Shown: piece after piece, positions 52,953 through 60,827 of the stretch
Numbering within the stretch: the stretch's first letter is position 1
How the letters are laid out: the number at the start of each line of letters is the position of its first letter
Assembly (NCBI GenBank): GCA_024699715.1
Contig: JANPRD010000007.1
Location: forward strand, 1 to 64,000
DNA from: Candidatus Methanophagales archaeon
GTDB taxonomy: Archaea > Halobacteriota > Syntropharchaeia > Alkanophagales > Methanospirareceae
DNA: 64,000 bases
Direction of reading: 5' to 3'
Program-made: the position numbers and the translations under genes
The notes under the pieces: generated by a model
Told to the model about the DNA's origin: nothing
Databases searched by the model: none
What the model saw: the letters and a program-made list of their open reading frames with translations, nothing else

Positions 52953-54068
52953 TCAAAGCCTACCTCTTCGGTATCTGAATTCAATGTTGCAAGAGCCTTC
53001 TCTTGAGACCATGCAGGGTCCTACTGGGCGAGAGGGCGTGCAAACTTTACCGAAAAGCTCACAGTCTTGAGGAGTTGAAATACCACGCAGAATCTCGCCG
53101 CAAATGCATCCCTTCTTTCCACTCGCTTCCTCTCCTCCTCTCGCTCTCGCTTCTCTCGCTTCTCTCGCTTCGACCTCTTTCAATTCATCCTCAAACCTCC
53201 GCTCAGCATCGTATTCGCTGAACTCCTCCTTTAACTTCAGACAACTGCCATTCACAACAGGAAATCCCCGCCAAACGCAGTCACAAGGCTCAAAAACCTC
53301 TTCAATCAATCTCTTCGCTCGCTCATTACCATAAGGACGCACAACCCTCCTATATTCGTTCTCAACTGTCGCTTCCCCCCTCTTCACCATATTTGCAATC
53401 ATATAAACGGCAAAAAGGACATCCAAAGGCTCAAATCCAGCAATTACCTGCGGTATTTTGTATCTTTCTGATATGAATTCGTATGCTTTTTCTCCTATGA
53501 TTGTTGATACATGCCCCGGATTTATGAATCCATCTATCCTTATTTCGCCCATTTTCAGTAGGAATTCCATAGCAGGCGGGATTAATCTGTGCGCAGAGAG
53601 AACTGAGAAATTTTCAGGCACACCGCTTAAAATTGTTGCTGCTGTTGCAGGTGCTGTCGTCTCAAAACCGATAGCGAAGAAGACAACTTCCTTATTGAGT
53701 TTTTCTGCGATTGAAACGGCATCTGAAATACTGTAAACGACACGGACATCGCAGCCCTTCGCCTTCGCATCCGCAAGAGAGAGATTACTGCCCGGAACCC
53801 TGAACATATCTCCGAAAGTCGTGACGACGACGCCACGCTGAGCCAATGAGACAGCAATGTCTATCTCATGAGCAGTCGTCACGCATACTGGACATCCAGG
53901 CCCAGGACGAAGTTCCACACCCACCTCCTTCAGCATTTCGTCCAAGCCGTATCGCACAACAGTGTCTTGATGCGTCCCGCATACATGCATTAAGCGCAAA
54001 TTCAAATCCATCTCTTTCAGCTTTTCTGTTATTCTATTTGCTAAATCCTTACTTCTATACCTGAACAT
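52953..54068 (-). CDS. hypD: Hydrogenase maturation protein HypD
   Basis: A 371-residue HypD, the Fe-S scaffold on which the Fe(CN)2CO centre is built with HypC. LMHVCGTHQDTVVRYGLDE, PGPGCPVCVTTAHEIDIAVS, FFAIGFETTAPATAATIL, and the C-terminal Fe-S cysteines (CICGEILRGISTPQDCELF, then GKVCTPSRPVGPCMVS). An extra charged insertion (EAREAREARARGGEEASGKK) lies just before the cysteine domain. It is divergent from the hydrogenase structural genes. Confidence 0.95.
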   Translation of the reverse strand: MFRYRSKDLANRITEKLKEMDLNLRLMHVCGTHQDTVVRYGLDEMLKEVGVELRPGPGCPVCVTTAHEIDIAVSLAQRGVVVTTFGDMFRVPGSNLSLADAKAKGCDVRVVYSISDAVSIAEKLNKEVVFFAIGFETTAPATAATILSGVPENFSVLSAHRLIPPAMEFLLKMGEIRIDGFINPGHVSTIIGEKAYEFISERYKIPQVIAGFEPLDVLFAVYMIANMVKRGEATVENEYRRVVRPYGNERAKRLIEEVFEPCDCVWRGFPVVNGSCLKLKEEFSEYDAERRFEDELKEVEAREAREARARGGEEASGKKGCICGEILRGISTPQDCELFGKVCTPSRPVGPCMVSREGSCNIEFRYRRGRL

Positions 54069-54099
54069 CCATCATTCATTCAATCAGATGAAAAAAAAG

Positions 54100-54116
54100 A
54101 TTTCAAAGATTGAAAT
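54100..54116. promoter_or_regulatory. Inverted repeat between hypD and the hydrogenase genes
   Basis: ATTTCAA-AGA-TTGAAAT, perfect 7-bp arms with a 3-nt spacer, in an A/T-rich 132-bp divergent promoter. The plus-strand gene has a TATA-like actatatt near 54159-54166 and ribosome site aggtgag at 54189. It could be the operator of a common regulator. Confidence 0.45.
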
Positions 54117-54200
54117 TTTATTTACAAAATCTTCAAATTTTTCTTCAGTAAAGGGAAACTATATTCTTCTATGGTCTAATTTGAGAATAGGTGAGTAAAA

Positions 54201-55151
54201 TTGGAAGAAGAGAGGTTAAATATCATATGGCTTGAGGGACAGGACTGTGCTGGCTGCACAATATCAATCAAACAGGCGAGCAACCCGACGCTCATTGACA
54301 TTTTGACTGGAGCAATCCCGGGACTTGAGGGTTTGAAACTCATATATCATCCGACGCTCATGTTTGAGTGGGGGGAGGACGCTGCTAAGATTCTCGTGGA
54401 TGCTGCTGATGGAAAATACGACCCTTTTGTGCTGATTCTTGAGGGTGCGATTCCTGACGAGAGCAAGGCTTCGCCTGGCGTTTTCTGCGTTCTCGGCGAG
54501 TATGAGGGTGAAGTGCTGAAGTTGAGCGAAACGGTTGAGAAATTGGCGAAGAGGTGCGCAGCAGCGGTCGCAATCGGGACTTGTGCCTCTTACGGTGGCG
54601 TTCCTCACGGAGAACCCAACCCGACGGGTGCGAGAGGTCTGCTCGATTTCTTGGGTAAAGACTGGAAGAGTTCGCTCGGTCTTCCGGTGATATGCATTCC
54701 TGGTTGTCCTCCGAGACCTGATAATATTGTCGAAGTGTTGGGACACGCAGTTCTCGCAGCGAAGGAAATCGCTCCTCTGCCCGAGCTTGATGAATGGCAT
54801 CGCCCTATTTACCTATACGGAGCGACCGCTCATGAATTGTGTCCGATATGCGGATATTACTCAGGAGGCATAGACGCACACGCTTTCGGTGAAGTTGGCT
54901 GCTTGGGCGCTTTGGGATGCAAGGGCATAATCACAAACTGCAACGCCTCAAATATGTGGATGGACGGATACGGAGGATGCACTCGCACAGGCGTTCCATG
55001 CTTTGGCTGCGCCCATCCTGATTTTCCAGATGCTCCGACATCTCCGTTCTTCGCAAAAGCGCCTGTTGGACCATTCGTGACGGAGACAATCAGAGGCACG
55101 CTCGGACATCTGAAAATGGGGCTTGAGCGTCTCAAGAGAAGGGTGATATAA
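54201..55151 (+). CDS. [NiFe] hydrogenase small subunit (no Tat signal)
   Basis: A 316-residue small subunit carrying three Fe-S clusters. Cys ligands: GQDCAGCTIS (residues 14-23), VAIGTCASYGGVPHGEPNPT near 128, IPGCPPRPDNI near 166 for the proximal cluster; AHELCPICGYYSGG, GCLGALGCKG and PCFGCAHPDFPD for the others. It begins at once with the domain, so there is no twin-arginine signal and the enzyme is likely cytosolic or faces inward. Layout is group-1-like; subgroup not assigned. TTG start with aggtgag upstream. The large subunit gene follows directly. Confidence 0.9.
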   Translation: MEEERLNIIWLEGQDCAGCTISIKQASNPTLIDILTGAIPGLEGLKLIYHPTLMFEWGEDAAKILVDAADGKYDPFVLILEGAIPDESKASPGVFCVLGEYEGEVLKLSETVEKLAKRCAAAVAIGTCASYGGVPHGEPNPTGARGLLDFLGKDWKSSLGLPVICIPGCPPRPDNIVEVLGHAVLAAKEIAPLPELDEWHRPIYLYGATAHELCPICGYYSGGIDAHAFGEVGCLGALGCKGIITNCNASNMWMDGYGGCTRTGVPCFGCAHPDFPDAPTSPFFAKAPVGPFVTETIRGTLGHLKMGLERLKRRVI

Positions 55152-55772
55152 ATGAAAGAGCGAGAGATAACGATTGAGCCTATAACGAGGATAGAAGGGC
55201 ATCTCGGCGTTCATGTGCATGTTGACACGGATGCTCGTCGCATAAAAGACGCTTACGCTTACAGTCCGATGTTTCGTGGCTTTGAAATCATTCTTGTGGG
55301 TAGAGAGCCTTCGGAAGCGGTGATGATTACGCAGCGCTCATGCGGAGTTTGCCCAGTTCCGCATGCTCTCTCATCCGTGAACGCTGTTGACCAAGTTTAC
55401 GGCGTTTCTCCGCCTCCGATGGGTGTTTTGTTGAGAGATTTAGTTCATGGCGCAGAACAACTCTACGATTCAGAAGTCGGCGTCCTAAACCTTGAGGGAC
55501 CTGATTACAGTGAGATTGCCGTAAAGCAGTTTAATCCTGATTGGTGGTCGGAGGCTGAAAAAACGAAAGCGGAGCGGAGGAGACATTCACGGCTTCACGA
55601 CAATCGCAGACATAATGAGAGCGCTGAACCCGCTTTCAGGCGAGTTATACATTCGCTCGCTTCTCGTCCAGAAGGCTGGACACAACATGGCTGCGATTTT
55701 CGGTGCGAAGCACCCTCATGTCCATTCTTTCGTCCCTGGAGGAATAGCAAAGACGAACCTCTCCGCAGCTGA
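55152..55772 (+). CDS. [NiFe] hydrogenase large subunit, N-terminal part (frameshifted)
   Basis: First part of the catalytic subunit. ITIEPITRIEGHLGVHVHV and the L1 nickel motif RSCGVCPVPHALSS (two Cys ligands, residues near 62-69) are intact. The family sequence holds up to AEKTKAERR near 55580, then the frame reads unrelated residues until the stop. A single extra base in gcggagcggaggagac (55570-55585) accounts for it. The remaining four-fifths are in the +1 frame. Confidence 0.87.
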   Translation: MKEREITIEPITRIEGHLGVHVHVDTDARRIKDAYAYSPMFRGFEIILVGREPSEAVMITQRSCGVCPVPHALSSVNAVDQVYGVSPPPMGVLLRDLVHGAEQLYDSEVGVLNLEGPDYSEIAVKQFNPDWWSEAEKTKAERRRHSRLHDNRRHNESAEPAFRRVIHSLASRPEGWTQHGCDFRCEAPSCPFFRPWRNSKDEPLRS

Positions 55773-56892
55773 CATTGAATCATATTTGACACTTCTCATG
55801 CGACATGTCGCATTCGCAAAGGAACTTGTCGCAGCCACAGACGACCTGCTTGACTTCGTGCTTGAGCAGGGCTACGAGGATGTCGGTGCGAGAACACCGA
55901 ATCTCGCTTCTGTCGGCGCTTACAACGACCCGGAGGCGTATTCCGCAAAATATGAGGAGATGACAGAGTGGGCTCGTAAGAGGCTTGTGTCTCCCGGCGT
56001 CGTCCTGAACGGCGAGCTCGTCACGACTGACATCGTTGAATTCAATGTCGGTGTGCGAGAATTCATCGGAAGGGGCTGGTATTCAGAAGAGTGGTCGCAA
56101 GAAGTTGAAACAGACCCGCTTGGGAACAAAGTGGCGAGGGAGCATCCGTGGAACAAGCGCACAATGCCGAAACCCGGCGAGTATGGGAAGTGGGATTCCG
56201 CTTACTCTTGGGTTACTGCGCCGAGATGGTGGTATTGGAAGGGCGACCGCAAGAACCATGTTTTGGAGTTAGGACCGCTCGCTCGCATGTGGGTCACCGC
56301 AAAGGCTCGGCTCGTTGAAGAATCAACGGGTTCAAGTTTGCGTTTTGAGCTGCCTTCAGCAGCGATCCCGGGCTTCAAATATGCGGATGCGATGGAATTT
56401 GAGTGGCGTATTCCGAAGAAGCCGAATGCCGTTGAAAGGGTGAGAGCAAGGGCATACTACAATGCATATTCCGCATATTGCATGCTAAAATTGGCGATGA
56501 AGGCTTTAGAACTCATGAAAGCGGGCAAAACAAATGTCTGGACGCATTACGAGAAACCGAAAGAGGGCATAGGATTCGGTGCGATAGAGGCGATGCGCGG
56601 TTCTTGCCTACATTGGTGCGTGATGAAAGACGGAAAAATATACAATTACCAGTATCATGCACCTACAACATGGAACGCATCTTGCAGAGACCCCGAAGGC
56701 AATCCGGGACCTTACGAGGAAGCACTCATTCAGACGCCAATCACAGAGGCGGGCGAGCCTGATGCGTGGAAAGGCATAGACATCGTCCGCACAATACGCA
56801 GTTTCGACCCATGCTTGGGCTGTGCTGTGCATGTCCATGTCGGAAATCGCATATTAAAGCATGAAATTCTACCCGTTGCAGTCCCACCGTGA
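55582..56892 (+). CDS. [NiFe] hydrogenase large subunit, C-terminal part (frameshifted)
   Basis: Continues as DIHGFTTIADIMRALNPLSG and GAKHPHVHSFVPGGI, through to the L2 motif DPCLGCAVH (two Cys ligands of the Ni-Fe site) followed by about 20 residues (VHVGNRILKHEILPVAVPP), which the maturation protease should remove after the His. The ligands are Cys, not selenocysteine. An independent start at ATG 55615 is possible in principle but would drop the L1 motif. A T/C-rich terminator follows. Confidence 0.88.
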   Translation, partial: DIHGFTTIADIMRALNPLSGELYIRSLLVQKAGHNMAAIFGAKHPHVHSFVPGGIAKTNLSAADIESYLTLLMRHVAFAKELVAATDDLLDFVLEQGYEDVGARTPNLASVGAYNDPEAYSAKYEEMTEWARKRLVSPGVVLNGELVTTDIVEFNVGVREFIGRGWYSEEWSQEVETDPLGNKVAREHPWNKRTMPKPGEYGKWDSAYSWVTAPRWWYWKGDRKNHVLELGPLARMWVTAKARLVEESTGSSLRFELPSAAIPGFKYADAMEFEWRIPKKPNAVERVRARAYYNAYSAYCMLKLAMKALELMKAGKTNVWTHYEKPKEGIGFGAIEAMRGSCLHWCVMKDGKIYNYQYHAPTTWNASCRDPEGNPGPYEEALIQTPITEAGEPDAWKGIDIVRTIRSFDPCLGCAVHVHVGNRILKHEILPVAVPP

Positions 56893-56911
56893 GCGCCTAC
56901 TGTCTGCGGAA

Positions 56912-56946
56912 CTCTTTCTTTCATTTTCTTTTTCTTCTTCCTTCCC
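56912..56946 (+). terminator. T/C-rich terminator after the hydrogenase large subunit
   Basis: Poly-pyrimidine run (ctttctttcattttctttttcttcttcc) in the 89-bp gap before hypF. Confidence 0.4.
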
Positions 56947-56981
56947 TCACTCCGCCCAGCGTGTTGAGAAATTGTTGAGAA

Positions 56982-59252
56982 ATGAGCGCTCTTAAAATAC
57001 TCGTTCGTGGAACGGTTCAAGGAGTGGGATTCCGCCCGACGGTGTTCAGGGTTGCAGTTTCTTTGGGATTGCGTGGGTATGTCCTGAACAAAGGCTCAAA
57101 TGTAGAGATATGGGTTGAAGGCGAGAAGGCATCAGAATTCATAGATGCGTTGCTTGACGCTCTTCCGCCGATTGCTCGTGTGGATGAAATCGTGGCGAGC
57201 GAAGTCGCAGAGCGACACTACAAAGATTTCAAAATCGTGAGTAGCGGAGAGGGCGAGAGGACTTCTTTCACGCCTCCAGACACTGCGATTTGCGAAGATT
57301 GTTTGAGGGAGCTTTTTGACCCTTCTGACCGCAGATACTTGTATCCGTTCATCAATTGTGCTGTTTGCGGAGCAAGATTCTCGCTTATTGAGAATGTCCC
57401 TTACGACAGAGAGCGGACAGCGATGCGATATTTTGAGATGTGCGATGAATGTCGCCGTGAATATGAGAATCCAGCGGACAGAAGATTCCACGCAGAAACG
57501 ACATCTTGCCCCAAATGCGGACCAAAATACACACTATACGACGAAAAGGGGGAGATTTTAGAGGAAAGGGAGCCGATAAAGGCATTCGCCTCGCTCATAG
57601 ATGAAGGTTGCGTTGGGATTGCGAAGAGTTGGGGCGGAATGCATGTGATTTGCAATTTAGAGAGCATTAAAAGGTTAAGAGAAATGTATAAGCGACCGTA
57701 TAAGCCATTTGCGGTGATGTTTAGAGACCTAAAAGCGGTGCAAGAGTATGCAATTATGGATGAAGAGGAGGAGAAAATGCTTACTTCGCCTCAAAGACCA
57801 ATTGTTTTACTATCTAAGCGGCATCTTCGGCATCTTGACCCCATTCTTGAAGATATTTCGCCAGGTCTTGGTAACATAGGCGTCTATCTGCCCTATTCTG
57901 GATTTCATCATGTCTTCTTTCACTTCGCACAGGAGGATGCGGTTGTGATGACATCTGCGAATATTCCTGGTGAGCCGATGGTAATTCGCAACGAGGACGC
58001 CTTCTCGCTAAAAGCAGACTGCTTCCTGCTTCATAATTTGGAAATAGTGAATAGAGTGGACGATTCTGTCGTTAGATTGTATAAAGGGAGGCGATTTTTC
58101 CTGAGAAAATCAAGAGGCTTCGTGCCTAATGCGATTAAAGTGGGATATAAAAGCAATATTTTGAGCTTGGGAGCGGGTGAGAATGTTTCTGTTTGCATAT
58201 CAAAGGGCGGAAATTTGTATCAGAGCCAATACATCGGAAATTCTTTTTATTACGGGACGATGCAGTTTCTTGAGGACAGCATTAACAGACTGATGTCATT
58301 TTTAGGCATGAGAATGGAAGAAATTGATGCTATTGCAGTGGATTTGCACCCTCGCTACCCCACAAGAATGTATGGAAAGGAGATTTCATCGCAGTTTGGT
58401 ATTGAATTAATTGAAATTCAGCACCACTGGGCGCATTCTGCTGCGCTTATGCTTGATAATTGTGTTGAAGAGGCGGTTGTTTTGACGCTTGATGGCACTG
58501 GCTATGGAACAGACGGGACAGCATGGGGAGGAGAGGTGCTGAAATCTTCATTTTACGATTTTGAGCGTGTATGCTCGCTTGAAGCGCTCCCTCTTTTGGG
58601 AGGAGACGCAGCCATTAAAGACCCGAGAAGGCTCGTTTTCGCAATTTTCACACTGCTCGGCAGAGACGCCCCGTATTTTGAGCGTGAGAAAGATATTCTT
58701 GCTGCGATGTTGAAGAAATCGCCGAAAACGAGCAGTTTCGGGAGGGTTCTTGACGCTCTCTCATGCTTTCTCGGGATTTGCGAGCGGATGACTTATGATG
58801 GTGAGCCTGCGATGAAGCTTGAAAAATATCTTCAGCGTGGTTTGGAGTTGGCGAAGTCAGGCAAAGAATACGAGTTCAACACGGAAGTGTGTCAGTCGCA
58901 GGGGCGCAAGGTCGTGAGGACGCTTCCCCTCTTTGAGCAACTCGCAGAGCTCTGCGAGCGAGGACGCCTGCGGAGTGAGCGAGAAAAGGCAGCAATCTCT
59001 TTTTCATTCGTGAAAGCGATTTTGGAAGAGATGGTTGAAATCGCATCTGAGCATGCATCGCAGCACATAGGCATCACAGGCGGCGTCTCTTACGATGTTC
59101 CGATTGTGAGCATCGTTGAAAACGCAACTCAACGCAAAGGTCTTCGCCTGCTCACGCATAACAGCATACCTAACGGCGACGGTGGCATCTCCGCAGGTCA
59201 GAATGTGATTGCTGCGCATCTTATCTCCGCTGCTCGCAAGAAGGTGAAGTGA
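56982..59252 (+). CDS. hypF: Carbamoyltransferase HypF
   Basis: A 756-residue HypF that makes the thiocarbamate precursor of the cyanide ligands. Order: acylphosphatase (1-90; VQGVGFRPTVFRVAVSLG), two zinc-finger pairs (CEDCLRELF... and CDECRREYENPADRRFHAET, then CPKCGPKY; 100-180), YrdC-like domain (195-370; KRPYKPFAVMFRDL, SANIPGEPMVI), and Kae1-like domain (390-756; QHHWAHSAALM, LDGTGYGTDGTAWGGE). Full length for the family. hypC starts four bases after its stop. Confidence 0.96.
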   Translation: MSALKILVRGTVQGVGFRPTVFRVAVSLGLRGYVLNKGSNVEIWVEGEKASEFIDALLDALPPIARVDEIVASEVAERHYKDFKIVSSGEGERTSFTPPDTAICEDCLRELFDPSDRRYLYPFINCAVCGARFSLIENVPYDRERTAMRYFEMCDECRREYENPADRRFHAETTSCPKCGPKYTLYDEKGEILEEREPIKAFASLIDEGCVGIAKSWGGMHVICNLESIKRLREMYKRPYKPFAVMFRDLKAVQEYAIMDEEEEKMLTSPQRPIVLLSKRHLRHLDPILEDISPGLGNIGVYLPYSGFHHVFFHFAQEDAVVMTSANIPGEPMVIRNEDAFSLKADCFLLHNLEIVNRVDDSVVRLYKGRRFFLRKSRGFVPNAIKVGYKSNILSLGAGENVSVCISKGGNLYQSQYIGNSFYYGTMQFLEDSINRLMSFLGMRMEEIDAIAVDLHPRYPTRMYGKEISSQFGIELIEIQHHWAHSAALMLDNCVEEAVVLTLDGTGYGTDGTAWGGEVLKSSFYDFERVCSLEALPLLGGDAAIKDPRRLVFAIFTLLGRDAPYFEREKDILAAMLKKSPKTSSFGRVLDALSCFLGICERMTYDGEPAMKLEKYLQRGLELAKSGKEYEFNTEVCQSQGRKVVRTLPLFEQLAELCERGRLRSEREKAAISFSFVKAILEEMVEIASEHASQHIGITGGVSYDVPIVSIVENATQRKGLRLLTHNSIPNGDGGISAGQNVIAAHLISAARKKVK

Positions 59253-59256
59253 AAAA

Positions 59257-59475
59257 ATGTGTTTGGGAATTCCTGCTCGTATAGTGGAGAAGCGGGGTAG
59301 AAAGGCGATTGCGGACTTCGGTGGCGTTACCCGTGAGATAGACATCTCTCTCGTTGAAGTGAGCGCTGGAGACTATGTTATTGTGCATGCGGGATTCGCA
59401 ATAAGCGTGATAGATGAGGAAGAAGCGTTGAAAACGATGGAATTGTGGCGAGAAATGCTTGAAAAATTTGAATAA
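59257..59475 (+). CDS. hypC: Hydrogenase maturation chaperone HypC
   Basis: A 72-residue HypC. The essential Cys2 opens MCLGIPARIVE; DYVIVHAGFAISVIDEEEA is the family middle. It carries the iron centre from HypD to the large subunit. Tightly linked to hypF and to the protease gene 21 bases on. Confidence 0.95.
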   Translation: MCLGIPARIVEKRGRKAIADFGGVTREIDISLVEVSAGDYVIVHAGFAISVIDEEEALKTMELWREMLEKFE

Positions 59476-59496
59476 AACGCCAAAAAATGTCAAAAA

Positions 59497-60060
59497 ATGC
59501 CGAAAATACTCGTTGCAGGTATCGGAAACAAGTATATGGGCGATGACGGCTTCGGTCCGAGGGTCGTTGATGCCCTTCTTAATCATCTTTCTTCTGCGGA
59601 TTCGGATGCGAATGCAGATGTGAATGTGGATGCGGATGTGGATGTGAGGGATGTCGGGCTTTGCGGCGTAACGCTTGCACCAGACCTCGCAGACTACTCT
59701 CTCGTAATATTCTTGGATGCGGTTCAGCGAGGAGGCTCGCCAGGAACGCTCTACCGTGCTGAAATAAAGGCGGAAGATGTGAGCATTTGGAACGAAAATG
59801 CGGATGAGGAAGCAATTTTATCGCCCATTAGCATTCATGAGACGAGATTAGAAGAGATTCTGCGGTTCGCAAAAGCAATAGGAACGCTTCCAGAGAAAGT
59901 CATTTTCATCGGTTGCGAGATAAAGGAAGTGAAATTGGGCGAAGAAATGAGTGAAGAGGTTGAGAATGCGGTGAAAAAAGCGGTGAATATCGTCTTGGAG
60001 GAGGTCTCTCGGTATATTTCATGTAGCAGAGTGAATGAAATGAAGTTAAAAAATGAATGA
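59497..60060 (+). CDS. Hydrogenase maturation protease (HycI/HyaD type)
   Basis: A 187-residue endopeptidase that cuts the C-terminal peptide of the large subunit once nickel is in. VAGIGNKYMGDDGFGPRVVD (Asp ligand), FLDAVQRGGSPGTLYR (second Asp) and SIHETRLEEIL (His). An insertion near residues 33-50 (SADSDANADVNVDADVDV) is coded by a run of gatgcg/gatgtg hexamers at 59600-59650. It overlaps the next gene by eight bases. Confidence 0.92.
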   Translation: MPKILVAGIGNKYMGDDGFGPRVVDALLNHLSSADSDANADVNVDADVDVRDVGLCGVTLAPDLADYSLVIFLDAVQRGGSPGTLYRAEIKAEDVSIWNENADEEAILSPISIHETRLEEILRFAKAIGTLPEKVIFIGCEIKEVKLGEEMSEEVENAVKKAVNIVLEEVSRYISCSRVNEMKLKNE

Positions 60061-60625
60061 GGAGGAATTCAAAAAAAGATTAAAGGAAAGACTTCAAAGG
60101 GAATTAGGAGACGAAATAGAATTAAGAGACGGAAGAAGAGTTAGAGTTAAAGTAGAAACGAACAAAAATTTAATTTACAAGGTCGTAGTCAATGAGAATT
60201 TCGAGTTTGAGCCGAATAATCCAAGAGAACCAAGACGGGGTAAATATGCCTTCCAAACGGATTTATTGATTAGAAGGGAAGATGATTTGCCTTTAGTTGC
60301 TATTGAAATCAAATATCGCAGTCCTAACACACATCATATATTGACATACTCAACGAAAGCACAAGAACATAAGAAAATTTATCCGTATTTGAGATATGGG
60401 TTGGTAATAGGAGGAGAAAATAGAATCCCTAACAGATTTTTCACCCATAATATTGGGTTTGATTTTGCTTATGCATTGAACAGCGTAGATGATAACATAG
60501 AGGATTTAGCCGACATAATCAAGAAGCAAATAGAAAGTGCAAATTTACTCTTGCAAGTTCTCAGAAGAGAAAATCAAGTGAAAAAATTCTCCACCATAGT
60601 AGAACTGAACGAAAGTGGGAGATAA
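60053..60625 (+). CDS. PD-(D/E)XK nuclease-like protein
   Basis: A 190-residue protein whose middle fits the restriction-endonuclease core: FQTDLLIRREDDLPLVAIEI with Asp near residue 69 and the E-I-K triad at 84-86, then a helix (STKAQEHKKIYPYLRYGLVI). The N-terminal 45 residues are a charged helix. It has no obvious DNA-binding or methylase partner. It overlaps the hydrogenase protease gene by eight bases, so the two are read together, yet it is more A/T-rich than its neighbours and looks acquired. The following 200 bases have no gene. Confidence 0.6.
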   Translation: MNEEEFKKRLKERLQRELGDEIELRDGRRVRVKVETNKNLIYKVVVNENFEFEPNNPREPRRGKYAFQTDLLIRREDDLPLVAIEIKYRSPNTHHILTYSTKAQEHKKIYPYLRYGLVIGGENRIPNRFFTHNIGFDFAYALNSVDDNIEDLADIIKKQIESANLLLQVLRRENQVKKFSTIVELNESGR

Positions 60626-60827
60626 AATAAAGGCATTCAGAGCAGAATGCTTCTTCGCTCTCCTCCTCACTCTCACTTGTTCAAGTCATAAGTTGCAGTT
60701 CTTCGCTCACTCTTTCTCTACTTGCTCTAACTACAGTCTCACATACACACAAAACTCGCAGTCGGTTTCAGGACGCCCTCAGAAAGTTTGCTGAAATGGA
60801 GCAAATCTTCCCCCTTTTCCCAGGAAT

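Noticed and set aside
55152-56892. Selenocysteine or pyrrolysine read-through in the hydrogenase
   Set aside because: Both nickel motifs have Cys codons, and the interruption is a frame change, not an in-frame UGA or UAG.
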